Assembly (NCBI GenBank): GCA_028248455.1
Contig: JAOKHV010000001.1
Coordinates: forward strand, 1 to 64,000
Length of the DNA stretch: 64,000 nt
Reading direction: 5' to 3'
DNA from: Ascidiaceihabitans sp.
GTDB taxonomy: Bacteria > Pseudomonadota > Alphaproteobacteria > Rhodobacterales > Rhodobacteraceae
Made by a program: the position numbers and the translations under genes. The notes under the pieces were generated by a model. That model was given only the letters and a program-made list of their open reading frames with translations, searched no databases and was not told the origin of the DNA. Of the stretch, positions 10,884 through 21,200 are shown piece by piece; the stretch's first letter is position 1; every line of letters starts with the position of its first letter.

Positions 10884-12140
10884 ATGCGACCCAAACGTAT
10901 CACCCAGAGAACCATGGCATTTGTGTTGGCAGGGGGACGTGGCAGTCGCTTGAAAGAACTAACAGATCTACGGGTGAAACCTGCTGTTCCTTTTGGTGGC
11001 AAGGCCCGGATAATCGATTTTGCACTATCCAATGCCGTGAATTCGGGCATTCGCAAGATTGCGGTGGCGACCCAGTACAAAGCCCACAGCCTGATCCGCC
11101 ACACCCAAAGAGGGTGGAATTTCTTTCAGGCAGATCGCAATGAATTTTTGGATGTGTTGCCTGCGTCTCAACGGGACGGAACGGAAAATTGGTATAAGGG
11201 AACAGCAGACGCTGTGGCCCAAAACATAGACATCGTCGACAGTTATAATGTCGATTACATCATCATTCTTGCTGGCGATCATATCTATAAAATGGATTAT
11301 GAAATAATGCTGCGTCAGCACGTTGATGCGGGTGCGGATGTCACAGTTGGTTGCTTGACGGTGCCACGCGACGAAGCGTCGGCCTTTGGAGTGATGGATA
11401 CCGACAAAGACGGACGGATCATCAGTTTTCAGGAAAAGCCTTCTGACCCGCCGGGCACACCGGAAGATCCTAATGTCACGCTCGCTTCGATGGGAATTTA
11501 TGTTTTTAATTGGGATTATTTGCGCAATTTGTTGCAAGATGATGCACACAATGAAGCGTCCAGCCACGATTTCGGGAGCGACTTGATCCCGCATATCGTT
11601 GAAAACGGCAAAGCAATCGCGCATCGATTTGACGAAAGCTGCGTTCGTGATGAAGCGGCACCTGTATATTGGAAAGATGTGGGAACGATTGATGCGTTTT
11701 GGCAGGCCCATGTTGATCTGACTGGCTTTACGCCGGAACTGGACCTTTGGGACAAAGATTGGCCGATCTGGACCTACAATGAAGCAGTTCCTCCGGCGAA
11801 GTTTATTCATAATGAACATGGTCGGCGCGGCACTGCTATATCGTCATTGATTGCGGGCGGCTGTGTGATTTCAGGTACTGAAGTGCGGAATTCTATACTG
11901 TTCACCAACGTAAACACGAATTCCTATGCTGTTCTTGACCATGCTGTGATCTTGCCCAGTGTTGTGGTCAACCGGTCCGCGATATTACGCAATGTGGTTG
12001 TGGATCGTGGGGTGATTATTCCCGAGGGTCTGGTTGTGGGCGAAGACCCGGTCGAAGATGCAAAGTGGTTCCGGGTCACCGATCGCGGCATTGCGTTGAT
12101 CACCCAAGACATGCTGGACAAGCGGGCCGCGCAAAAATGA
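10884..12140 (+). CDS. glgC: Glucose-1-phosphate adenylyltransferase
   Basis: [48 protein letters not shown]. Confidence 0.97.
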   Translation: MRPKRITQRTMAFVLAGGRGSRLKELTDLRVKPAVPFGGKARIIDFALSNAVNSGIRKIAVATQYKAHSLIRHTQRGWNFFQADRNEFLDVLPASQRDGTENWYKGTADAVAQNIDIVDSYNVDYIIILAGDHIYKMDYEIMLRQHVDAGADVTVGCLTVPRDEASAFGVMDTDKDGRIISFQEKPSDPPGTPEDPNVTLASMGIYVFNWDYLRNLLQDDAHNEASSHDFGSDLIPHIVENGKAIAHRFDESCVRDEAAPVYWKDVGTIDAFWQAHVDLTGFTPELDLWDKDWPIWTYNEAVPPAKFIHNEHGRRGTAISSLIAGGCVISGTEVRNSILFTNVNTNSYAVLDHAVILPSVVVNRSAILRNVVVDRGVIIPEGLVVGEDPVEDAKWFRVTDRGIALITQDMLDKRAAQK

Positions 12141-13555
12141 CCAAGGTACTGTTTGTAGTTTCAGAATGCGCACCCTTGGTTAAAACTGGCGGTCTGGCGG
12201 ATGTGGCGGGCGCGTTGCCCGCCGCATTGGCACAATATGATGTAAATGTGCGTGTCCTGTTGCCCGGCTATCGCACCGTCATGGCGCAGGTTCAGAAATC
12301 CAAACCGGTTGCGACGTACAATAACCTGTTTGGCAATTCTGCGGATGTGATCGCCTGTCAAATCGCGGGTGTCGATTTTCTAATACTGGATGCGCCGCAT
12401 TTGTATGATCGCGATGGATCAATTTACGGGGACGCCACAGGGGCGGACTGGCCAGATAACCCAGAACGATTTGCAGCCTTGTGCAAGGTCGGGGCAGGGA
12501 TCGCGGCGGGTGATTTGCCCGATTGGCAACCTGATATCGTACATGGCCACGATTGGCATGCGGGTCTTACGCCAGAATATTTGCGAAGAGCGGGGCTTGA
12601 GACGCCGTTTGTATTCACAATTCACAATATCGCATTTCATGGCAACGCCCCAGCGCAAAAGCTGGCAGATTTGAGCCTTGATGCGGATCGGTTCACGTCG
12701 GATCATTTTGAATTCTGGGGCCAGATATCAGCCTTAAAGGCTGGTCTGATGGGCGCTACAAAAATTAACACCGTTTCGCAAACCTATGCCGATGAATTGA
12801 TGACGCCGGAATTTGGTCTTGGCATGGATGGCATTTTACAGGCGCGTCAGTCAGATATGTCGGGTATTGTGAACGGTATTGATTTGGACGCATGGAATCC
12901 GCAAACGGACCCAAATATTACGAAGTTTAAATCCCCCGCCGGCAAATCAAAAAACAAGACGGCCCTACAAAAGACGTTCGGACTGGGGAAAGCTGATGGT
13001 CCATTGTGTGTACTCGTGTCGCGATTGACCGAGCAAAAGGGTATCGATTTGCTGTTGGATGCATTACCTGCGCTGTTAGATAATGGCGGTCAATTGGCTC
13101 TTTTGGGATCCGGTGATCCTGCGCTCGAAGTTGCATTGTTAAAAGCTGCCGCGAAACATCAAAACCTGTCTGTCAAAATCGGATATAATGAAAAGCTGTC
13201 GCATCAGATGATGGCAGGTGGTGATGCAATCCTAGTGCCGTCACGTTTTGAACCATGTGGCCTGACCCAACTCTATGGTTTGCGCTATGGTACCGTGCCG
13301 TTGGTAGCGTTGACGGGTGGATTGGCGGATACGGTGATTAATGCATCTCCCGCTGCTATGGCGCGAAAAGTTGCGACCGGCATCCAATTTTTTCCAATCA
13401 ATGCACATGCTTTTGCTAATGCGTTTAATCGGTTACTGACGCTGTATTCCGATAAAGATGTATGGCGCTCCATTCAACGCAATGCGATGAAGCAACCGGT
13501 AGGATGGGAAGCAGCCGCCCAAACATACAAAGATTTGTATGAATCTGTACTTTAA
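12137..13555 (+). CDS. glgA: Glycogen synthase (ADP-glucose)
   Basis: [26 protein letters not shown]; start ATG at 12137 overlaps the glgC stop (ATGA); longer ORF extension rejected. Confidence 0.96.
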   Translation: MTKVLFVVSECAPLVKTGGLADVAGALPAALAQYDVNVRVLLPGYRTVMAQVQKSKPVATYNNLFGNSADVIACQIAGVDFLILDAPHLYDRDGSIYGDATGADWPDNPERFAALCKVGAGIAAGDLPDWQPDIVHGHDWHAGLTPEYLRRAGLETPFVFTIHNIAFHGNAPAQKLADLSLDADRFTSDHFEFWGQISALKAGLMGATKINTVSQTYADELMTPEFGLGMDGILQARQSDMSGIVNGIDLDAWNPQTDPNITKFKSPAGKSKNKTALQKTFGLGKADGPLCVLVSRLTEQKGIDLLLDALPALLDNGGQLALLGSGDPALEVALLKAAAKHQNLSVKIGYNEKLSHQMMAGGDAILVPSRFEPCGLTQLYGLRYGTVPLVALTGGLADTVINASPAAMARKVATGIQFFPINAHAFANAFNRLLTLYSDKDVWRSIQRNAMKQPVGWEAAAQTYKDLYESVL

Positions 13556-13569
13556 TCACGATAGGCAAC

Positions 13570-15639
13570 ATGACATTTTCTAATATCATTGCAGGAAAGG
13601 CATCCCCATTGGGTGCCACCCTAGACCCCGATGGGGTGAACTTTGCCGTGTTTTCTCGCCATGCCACAACGGTAACTTTGTGCTTATTCGATAGCGCGGG
13701 GATCGAGGTTCGCCAGATTGTTTTGCCTGAAAGACAAGGTCATGTCTGGCATGGTTATATCCCCGGACTTAGAAAGGGGCAGCAGTACGGTTTCCGGATG
13801 GACGGCCCGTATAAGCCAGAGCAAGGTCACAGGTTCAATCATAACAAACTGCTGATTGATCCCTATGCTAAGCAACTGACCGGGCACCCCACGTGGAATG
13901 ATGCGTTGTTCAGTTATCAACCGGGCCATAAGAACAAAGACCTCAGTTTCAACAAACAGGACAGTGGACCATATATGCCGCGTAGCGTGGTTGTTGATCC
14001 GTATTTCGATTGGGGCACAGTGACGGCCCCGGGTCATCATTTGAAAGACACCATTGTTTACGAGGCTCATGTTAAAGGGTTGACCGCAGGGCATCCAAGG
14101 ATTCCAAGTCCTGGAACCTATGCGGCCATGGCGTCTGATCCAATGTTAGAACACCTGAACAAATTGGGAGTTACGGCGGTGGAGCTGTTGCCTGTTCAGG
14201 CTTTCATGAACGACAAGTTTTTACTGGATCGAGGGCTCACGAATTACTGGGGGTACATGACTTACGGCTTTTTTGCCCCTGACCCGCGTTACATGAAGGG
14301 GGGCGATATTGCTGAGTTTCAGCAAATGGTCCGCCGTTTTCATTCTGCTGATATCGAAGTGATTCTGGACGTCGTTTACAACCATACTGCCGAAGGGTCC
14401 GAACTGGGTCCGACGCTGATGTTCCGTGGTTTGGACAATGCCAGCTACTACCGCCTACACGAAAACCGGCGCTACTATACTGATGATTCCGGTTGCGGGA
14501 ACACGCTGGATTTTGAAAACCCGTTTGTCATCCGTCTTGTGATGGACAGCTTACGGTACTGGGTCGAAGTCATGAAGGTCGATGGCTTCCGGTTTGATTT
14601 GTGTTCCACCCTGGGACGCACCGCACGCGGGTTTGAACGCGATGGCCCGTTTTTTCGCGCCATCGGGCAGGACCCTGTGCTCAACAAGGTCAAGTTGATT
14701 GCTGAACCGTGGGACATTGGCCCAGGCGGGTATCAATTGGGGGCCTATCCGTCGCCGTTTTTGGAATGGAATGATAAATACCGCGACGACACCCGAGAAT
14801 TTTGGCGCAGGGGCAGTGGTACGTTTACGCGTATGGCTGAACGTTTGGTAGGATCTGCACCCTATTTTGACCATGATGGGCGGCGCGCGAACAGTTCATT
14901 GAACTTTGTGACTGCTCACGATGGATTTACGCTGCAAGATACGGTCAGCTATAATAGTAAACATAATCTGGCCAACGGCGAAGACAACCGCGATGGCCAT
15001 TCCAACAACCAGTCGGACAATATGGGCGTTGAAGGTCCGACTGATGATCCCGCCATCCGTGCGGCCCGTCAACAGCGCAAGCGAAACTTGATCACGACAC
15101 TTATGCTGTCGCAAGGCACGCCGATGATCTTGGCCGGTGACGAGTTGGGGAATTCGCAGCAGGGTAACAATAATGCCTATTGCCAGGACAGTGAAATCGG
15201 CTGGGTTGATTGGTCGGGCATCGACGAAGAGTTTTTGGAGTTCTGCCAGCAGGCTATTTTTCTACGCAGGTCACACCCGATCCTGCGCCAGACGCGGTTC
15301 TTGCATTCACGTCAACGCAAATATGATGGGGAATCCGATCTGTTCTGGCGACGCGCTGATGGAAAGCCAATGCAGGAATCAGATTGGGACAATTCTGATC
15401 TAGGAACTTTGATTGTGGAACTCCGCACCGCTGCAGGATCGCCGACTTACGTAAATCGCCAACGCGCAATGCTGGTCGTTCTGAACCGTGGTCCTGCGGT
15501 TGAAGTGATCCTGCCGGGTTTGCGCGAAGGTGATATCTGGACGCGTAGTTTTGATACTGCGCACAATCAGTCCTTAGACGGCACGTATATTGATGCGGAC
15601 AGCATTGTCGTGTTCACCAATGAGGCTGATGCGACATAA
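13570..15639 (+). CDS. glgX: Glycogen debranching enzyme
   Basis: 689 aa GH13; LGATLDPDGVNFAVFSRHAT, VILDVVYNHTAEGSELGPT, VDGFRFDLCSTLGR, NFVTAHDGFTLQDTVSYN. Confidence 0.96.
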   Translation: MTFSNIIAGKASPLGATLDPDGVNFAVFSRHATTVTLCLFDSAGIEVRQIVLPERQGHVWHGYIPGLRKGQQYGFRMDGPYKPEQGHRFNHNKLLIDPYAKQLTGHPTWNDALFSYQPGHKNKDLSFNKQDSGPYMPRSVVVDPYFDWGTVTAPGHHLKDTIVYEAHVKGLTAGHPRIPSPGTYAAMASDPMLEHLNKLGVTAVELLPVQAFMNDKFLLDRGLTNYWGYMTYGFFAPDPRYMKGGDIAEFQQMVRRFHSADIEVILDVVYNHTAEGSELGPTLMFRGLDNASYYRLHENRRYYTDDSGCGNTLDFENPFVIRLVMDSLRYWVEVMKVDGFRFDLCSTLGRTARGFERDGPFFRAIGQDPVLNKVKLIAEPWDIGPGGYQLGAYPSPFLEWNDKYRDDTREFWRRGSGTFTRMAERLVGSAPYFDHDGRRANSSLNFVTAHDGFTLQDTVSYNSKHNLANGEDNRDGHSNNQSDNMGVEGPTDDPAIRAARQQRKRNLITTLMLSQGTPMILAGDELGNSQQGNNNAYCQDSEIGWVDWSGIDEEFLEFCQQAIFLRRSHPILRQTRFLHSRQRKYDGESDLFWRRADGKPMQESDWDNSDLGTLIVELRTAAGSPTYVNRQRAMLVVLNRGPAVEVILPGLREGDIWTRSFDTAHNQSLDGTYIDADSIVVFTNEADAT

Positions 15640-15674
15640 CGTAAAACCCACCCTTGACCGACGGAGATTACACC

Positions 15675-17306
15675 ATGCCAATGCAAACTGTTCGAACGAC
15701 TGCCATCGAAGGTCAGAAACCCGGAACCAGTGGATTGCGTAAAAAGACGGCGGTATTCCGATTGCCTCATTTTCTGGAAAATTATGTACAATCAACTTTT
15801 GATGGAATAGGTGGCATCGAAGGAAAGACGTTGGTCGTGGGCGGTGATGGTCGCTTCTTTAACGACGATGCGATCCAGATCATTTTGCGGATGGCATCGG
15901 CAAATGGGGCCGTCCGGTGTATTGTGGGGCAAGACGGCATCCTTTCTACACCCGCGGCGTCTCATTTGATCCGCCTGTTAGAATCTGACGGTGGGCTAAT
16001 CCTATCGGCCAGTCACAATCCTGGCGGGCCAGACGCAGACTTCGGATTAAAGTATAATGGCAAAAACGGCGGACCAGCGTCGGAGGCCATAACGGACAAG
16101 ATTTTCGCCCGAACCCAAACGATAGATTGTTACAAGATTGTCGCCGCAGACAATATAGACCTGTCAACGCTTGGCACGCTGCATATCGAAGGCATGGCGG
16201 TGGAGATCGTCGACCCTGTTTCTGATTATGCAGCCTTGATGGAAACAATTTTTGATTTCGATAAAATCCGCGCGTTGTTCGCGGGTGGGTTCACCATGTG
16301 CTTTGACGCAATGCATGCCGTCACTGGACCTTATGCGCATACTATTCTGGAAGACATGTTGGGGGCAGATAAAGGAACTGTAATCAATGGTTTGCCTCGT
16401 TCTGATTTCGGCAAAGGTCATCCTGATCCCAACCCAATTTGGGCAAAGGAACTGATGGACAAAATGTATAGTGGGGATGCCCCAGATTTTGGGGCAGCGT
16501 CCGACGGGGATGGCGATCGCAATATGATCGTGGGACCTGGTACCTATATTACACCGTCTGACAGCTTGGCCCTGTTGACTTTCAAGGCGCATTTGGCCCC
16601 TGCTTATCGAGCTGGGTTATCGGGTGTGGCGCGATCCATGCCCACATCGCGCGCTGTAGATCGCGTGGCCGAAGGGCTAGGCATTCCCTGTTTTGAAACA
16701 CCCACTGGATGGAAATTTTTTGGAAATCTGTTGGATGCAGGTAAAGTCACACTGTGTGGCGAAGAAAGTGCAGGTACCGGGTCTGATCACGTTCGTGAAA
16801 AAGACGGGCTATGGGCTGTGTTACTTTGGCTGAACATTTTGGCAGAAACAAAGACGTCTGTAACCGGTTTGATGACAGATTTGTGGGCGACGTACGGACG
16901 CTATTATTATTCTCGTTTGGATTATGAAAATGTGGATAGCGATAAAGCCATGCAGTTATTTGCCTCTCTGCGAGCAAAACTTGGCGATTTATCGGGTCAA
17001 AACGTTGGCGATCTTGAAGTCGAAAATGCAGACGAGTTTGAATATTTGGATCCTGTGGACGGATCAACTTCAGCCGGCCAAGGCTTGCGCGTTTCATTTA
17101 TAGGGCAGTCGCGCGCTGTGTTCCGTTTATCTGGTACCGGAACCAGTGGTGCCACAATCCGAATTTATCTGGAACAGCTGCAAACGGATGCAAATCACCT
17201 GGATGATGATCCAACGCAGGTGCTGCACCCGGTTCGGGATGCAGCTTTGGAACTGTCAGATCTGGCTGCAATCACCGGCCGCACGAAACCCGATGTGATA
17301 ACGTGA
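15675..17306 (+). CDS. pgm: Phosphoglucomutase (alpha-D-glucose type)
   Basis: PGTSGLRKKTAVFRLPHFLENYVQSTFD, LSASHNPGGPDADFGLKYN, AASDGDGDRNMIVG, CGEESAGTGSDHVREKDGLWAVL; start chosen at MPMQTV after acggaga. Confidence 0.95.
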   Translation: MPMQTVRTTAIEGQKPGTSGLRKKTAVFRLPHFLENYVQSTFDGIGGIEGKTLVVGGDGRFFNDDAIQIILRMASANGAVRCIVGQDGILSTPAASHLIRLLESDGGLILSASHNPGGPDADFGLKYNGKNGGPASEAITDKIFARTQTIDCYKIVAADNIDLSTLGTLHIEGMAVEIVDPVSDYAALMETIFDFDKIRALFAGGFTMCFDAMHAVTGPYAHTILEDMLGADKGTVINGLPRSDFGKGHPDPNPIWAKELMDKMYSGDAPDFGAASDGDGDRNMIVGPGTYITPSDSLALLTFKAHLAPAYRAGLSGVARSMPTSRAVDRVAEGLGIPCFETPTGWKFFGNLLDAGKVTLCGEESAGTGSDHVREKDGLWAVLLWLNILAETKTSVTGLMTDLWATYGRYYYSRLDYENVDSDKAMQLFASLRAKLGDLSGQNVGDLEVENADEFEYLDPVDGSTSAGQGLRVSFIGQSRAVFRLSGTGTSGATIRIYLEQLQTDANHLDDDPTQVLHPVRDAALELSDLAAITGRTKPDVIT

Positions 17307-17307
17307 C

Positions 17308-18915
17308 CTAAATAACCGCCATGTCACTGTGGGTCAGATAAGCAAACCCGTTGCCATCCAAAGTTAGGGTGGAACTATTGATGGATGCGCTTGACCCACA
17401 GATGATATCAGCCGCACCTATCAACGAAATGATGTGCTTGTCTTTGGACAGGTTGAAGACGCAGGTGATATGTTCAGCACCCAGCGTACGGGTGAATGCC
17501 AACAAGGGTTCCGCCAACGTGATGAAACGCGTCGAACCATGCGAGAGAACAGAGCTGTTTTTGCGAAACGCAATCATGGATTTGTAGAATACCATAATGC
17601 CGTCATCGAGTTGTTGTTCAACTGCATTTGCGGTTTGCGGTGGTTTTACCGGTAACCATGGAACGCTATTGGAAAACCCTGCATTCGCTGCGTTCGCGTC
17701 CCAAACCATCGGTGTGCGGCATCCGTCACGCCCTTTGACAGCTGGCCAATACCGAATGGCGGGGGGGTCGGTCAGTTCTTCGAACACCAATTCGGTCTCG
17801 GTCTGCCCAAGCTCTTCGCCCTGATAGATTCCAATCGTACCTTCGAACGACATTAACATTGCGCAGGCTAGACGTGCCATCGCGTCTTCGGAAACGGAAT
17901 AACCTCCCCAACGGGACACCTGCCGTGGCACATCATGGTTGCTGAACGACCAATAGGGATGGCCGTCGGGTGCGCCTTCTTGAAAACCTTCGATGCAATT
18001 GCGGAAATGCTCGGCGTTGAAATCGGGCCCCAACATCGCAAAGCTGTAGGCCATGTGCAGACGGTCGGTACCTTGCGTGTATTCGCCCATAATCTCGATT
18101 GATCGTCGTCCCATTTCACCAACTTCGCCGACCATCATGATATCTTCGTACTGATCGGTCAGCGCACGCAGGCGTTCCAGAAATTTCAAATTCTCGGGGC
18201 GTGTTTTATTATAAATGTTGTTTTGCATCCCGTACAAATCGGTCGCCATGACCTGAGGTGCTGCCTGTGCAGGTGGGTTAGACCGTAGTTTCTCATCGTG
18301 GAAATAGTAGTTTACGGTGTCTAATCTGAAGCCGTCCAATCCACGATCCAACCAAAACTTACAGGTGTCCAGAATGGCATCCACCACATCGGGGTTGTGA
18401 AAATTCAGATCAGGCTGTGAGGCAAGGAAATTATGCAAATAATATTGTCCCCGCTGTGGGTCAAATTCCCAAGCTGGACCACCGAAATGGCTGTGCCAGT
18501 TTGTAGGCGGTGAACCATCTGGCTGCGGATCAGCCCAAACGTACCAGTCCGCTCTGTCATTTTGGCGGCTCCGACGAGATTGTTTGAACCAGGCATGCTG
18601 ATCTGACGTATGTGATAGGACCTGATCAACAATCACCTTCAACCCACGTGCATGGGCACCTGCAATCAGATCGTCAAATGCCGCCAAATCTCCGAACAAT
18701 GGATCGACAGACAAGTAGTCGGATACATCGTACCCCATATCCGCTTGGGGGGATGCAAAGATTGGCGATAGCCAAATGCAATCCACACCTAGGTTGGCAA
18801 TATGGTCCAACCGATGAGTGATACCCGCAAGATCACCTATCCCGTTTCCAGTGCTATCCTGATACGAACGTGGGTAAACTTGATATATAACGGCGCTGCG
18901 CCACCATTCTTTCAT
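17308..18915 (-). CDS. Alpha-glucosidase/oligo-1,6-glucosidase (GH13)
   Basis: KEWWRSAVIYQVYPRSYQDSTGNGIGDLAGITHRLDHIANLGVDCIWLSPIFASPQADMGYDV; DGFRLDTVNYYF. Confidence 0.92.
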   Translation of the reverse strand: MKEWWRSAVIYQVYPRSYQDSTGNGIGDLAGITHRLDHIANLGVDCIWLSPIFASPQADMGYDVSDYLSVDPLFGDLAAFDDLIAGAHARGLKVIVDQVLSHTSDQHAWFKQSRRSRQNDRADWYVWADPQPDGSPPTNWHSHFGGPAWEFDPQRGQYYLHNFLASQPDLNFHNPDVVDAILDTCKFWLDRGLDGFRLDTVNYYFHDEKLRSNPPAQAAPQVMATDLYGMQNNIYNKTRPENLKFLERLRALTDQYEDIMMVGEVGEMGRRSIEIMGEYTQGTDRLHMAYSFAMLGPDFNAEHFRNCIEGFQEGAPDGHPYWSFSNHDVPRQVSRWGGYSVSEDAMARLACAMLMSFEGTIGIYQGEELGQTETELVFEELTDPPAIRYWPAVKGRDGCRTPMVWDANAANAGFSNSVPWLPVKPPQTANAVEQQLDDGIMVFYKSMIAFRKNSSVLSHGSTRFITLAEPLLAFTRTLGAEHITCVFNLSKDKHIISLIGAADIICGSSASINSSTLTLDGNGFAYLTHSDMAVI

Positions 18916-19117
18916 TAGAAATCCCTTCTATTTTCTCCTTCTTAGATGGAATATTCTATAGGGTACATGGTTCAATTTCCCTATGCAAAGCTGGAACAAT
19001 TCTCTGCTTGTCTCCGTTATTGATCTGCAAATCCAAGACGAATATTCGCTTTTGATCGGCTACAGAAACTTAATGGGTATTGAATGTGTCAAGGTTTGAA
19101 TCACCTATGAAAATACG

Positions 19118-19318
19118 CTAACCTGCAAATTGCCATCGCTGTAGCACAATAATCATTTGGTCAGCTTTGAATGCGTTTGTACTTGCAGAAGTAGCCTCAG
19201 AGGAAATACCGTAAGCCTCCTCAAACTTGCAATCAAGACAAGCTATCTTGGTCGCATCGTATGTCACGGTCCGTCCGTTACACACTGGGCAAATGGCCTG
19301 AACATCATCGTTGAACAT
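19118..19318 (-). CDS. Possible small zinc-ribbon protein (66 aa)
   Basis: Two CxxC knuckles in AICPVCNGRTVTYDATKIACLDCKFEEAYG; no clear RBS, so uncertain. Confidence 0.35.
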   Translation of the reverse strand: MFNDDVQAICPVCNGRTVTYDATKIACLDCKFEEAYGISSEATSASTNAFKADQMIIVLQRWQFAG

Positions 19319-19444
19319 AATGGAACTTTTCTTTGCATTTATAGGTTTTATTATTTTAGTGGATGACCCTAAAGGCTCTCCACATGATAAGCTATTGACT
19401 TGTTATCCAAACAAGGCAGAGTTATCAAATGTATGGGGAATTTT

Positions 19445-20383
19445 ATGAAAAAATCGATATATATTTTAAATCTTGGACTTTTCATTTTTGGTTGGACCAT
19501 TCCTGCCACTGCTCAGAATGTTCCCCAAACAGAAGACCTAGCTGGATCAGTGGTAGCTCATAACAAGTCTCGATTGTCTTATGAGGCTCGAGGCTGCATC
19601 ACAGGGTTGTCGAAAATAGCAGTAAAAACTGGTACGACTACCGCAGGGCAAATGTTAGTAGAGCTTGATAACCGTACTGCTAAGTTAGCAGTTAGGACTG
19701 CCCAAGCAAGAGTGAATGATCTTGAAGATGCACTAAGTGAAGCCGATTTTGCGATTGATGTTGCCAAGTCAAATGTAACAAGAGTGAATGAAGAACGAAA
19801 TTTTGTTAAAAAAGAATTTGAACGCACACGTGTGCTATTCAAACGTGGCTTAGTTAACGAAACAGCATTGGAAGTTGTCGAACGCAGTAAGCTGAATGCG
19901 ACATTCGCTGTTGAACGGTCGGAGGAAGAACTTACGCGTACCGTGGCAGCTAGATTGCGTGCTAAAACTGCTTTGGAAATTGGTGAATTGGACGTCCTAG
20001 GCCGTGAATTAGAGCTTGAATCATTGACAGTAAATTCGCCGTTCGATGGTGTATTGTTAAATTTTGAACCCAAAATTGGTGATTGTGTTTTAGCGGGAGC
20101 ATTGGTGGCGCAAATCTATGCTCCAACTGAAAAGAATGTAGAGACATTTCTCTTTGTTAACCAATTGGTTGATACAGTGGAGGGTGGAGTTACTGTCGGC
20201 ACAGAAGTAAATGTAAAACGCGTGAACGGGGAAACTTGCCCGGGAGTTTTTTCGCTAATTAGCACAGAGGCGGATTTGGAGTCTCAGCACGTAAAAACAA
20301 CTATTGAGTTAGCTGCATCATGCGCACCAAATATGTTTTTAAACGAATTTGTTGGGATAGAAATTTTGCCAATCGATCGCTGA
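19445..20383 (+). CDS. HlyD-type periplasmic adaptor (membrane fusion) protein
   Basis: Signal peptide MKKSIYILNLGLFIFGWTIPATAQ; lipoyl-like ITGLSKIAVKTGTTTAGQMLVELD, coiled coil, ELESLTVNSPFDGVLLNFEPKIGDCVLAGALVAQI. Confidence 0.8.
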   Translation: MKKSIYILNLGLFIFGWTIPATAQNVPQTEDLAGSVVAHNKSRLSYEARGCITGLSKIAVKTGTTTAGQMLVELDNRTAKLAVRTAQARVNDLEDALSEADFAIDVAKSNVTRVNEERNFVKKEFERTRVLFKRGLVNETALEVVERSKLNATFAVERSEEELTRTVAARLRAKTALEIGELDVLGRELELESLTVNSPFDGVLLNFEPKIGDCVLAGALVAQIYAPTEKNVETFLFVNQLVDTVEGGVTVGTEVNVKRVNGETCPGVFSLISTEADLESQHVKTTIELAASCAPNMFLNEFVGIEILPIDR

Positions 20384-20896
20384 GCTTCAGAAAATGTCAA
20401 ATAATATTTTGATGGCAATTGTAGGCTTGTTTGACATAGCAAGGCCATTTTTTTGAAACAAGCCAAATAGTTGTTGAAAGACACTTGCGTTTAGAATCTC
20501 TTGGGTATTCCTCCATGTTGTTAGTTATTTAATGTTCGTGGCTGGCAACGCTAGTACATTGGGCAGTTGGTAGGTGGGTAATCAAAACTGCATTGCACTA
20601 ATTACACTTTTCATAGCTCCCACAGTGGAAATTGATAAGTTGGACTTACCTGTCAATTCGTAGACCTGTTGGAGAGCCAAGTGGAATATTATAATTTATT
20701 AATGACTGTTATTTATTAGTTTAAGATATATTTATCATCATATTGAATTTTATAGATTTTTGTCTCTATTCCATTACTAGAACCTACTAATTTGCAGAAC
20801 ACTAGATCAACACGACAGGTCTCGAATGAGACCTCCTAGAAGTCCATCTTACCTCCTGAAGTTTACTTTTGGGTCGGTAATTTAATGAAGACTCTA

Positions 20897-21036
20897 GCCC
20901 AAATACATCTCAACAAATTACTGACCAATATGCGCCTTATTGCAGTGAGCTAAGGTACGCCGTATCCAATGATTGCAGAGTGTTAACTGATTGTTGGTGG
21001 ATGAGATAGTAGCCGAGCTCACTGTCGATCGGCCAC
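20897..21036 (-). repeat. Copy B of the dispersed inverted repeat (partner 6598-6770)
   Basis: Reverse complement reads gtggccgatcgacagtgagctcggctactatctcatccaccaacaatcagttaacactctgcaatcattggatacggcgtaccttagctcactgcaataaggcgcatattggtcagtaatttgttgagatgtatttgggc, matching copy A. Confidence 0.75.
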
Positions 21037-21200
21037 TACCCTCTACTATGGCTTAGTACCCTATTCTTATCATGGAAATTTCGGCTGCAAACTAATTCAT
21101 TGGATACATCGGACTGCTTTTTGATCATCAAATGCAACGCTGTAGACATCTACATGCTAACAGCCTAAGTTCTGCTCAACACGTATATTTGGGTAAGAAT

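Noticed and set aside
11025-11819. 264-aa minus-strand ORF
   Set aside because: Antisense shadow ORF inside glgC.
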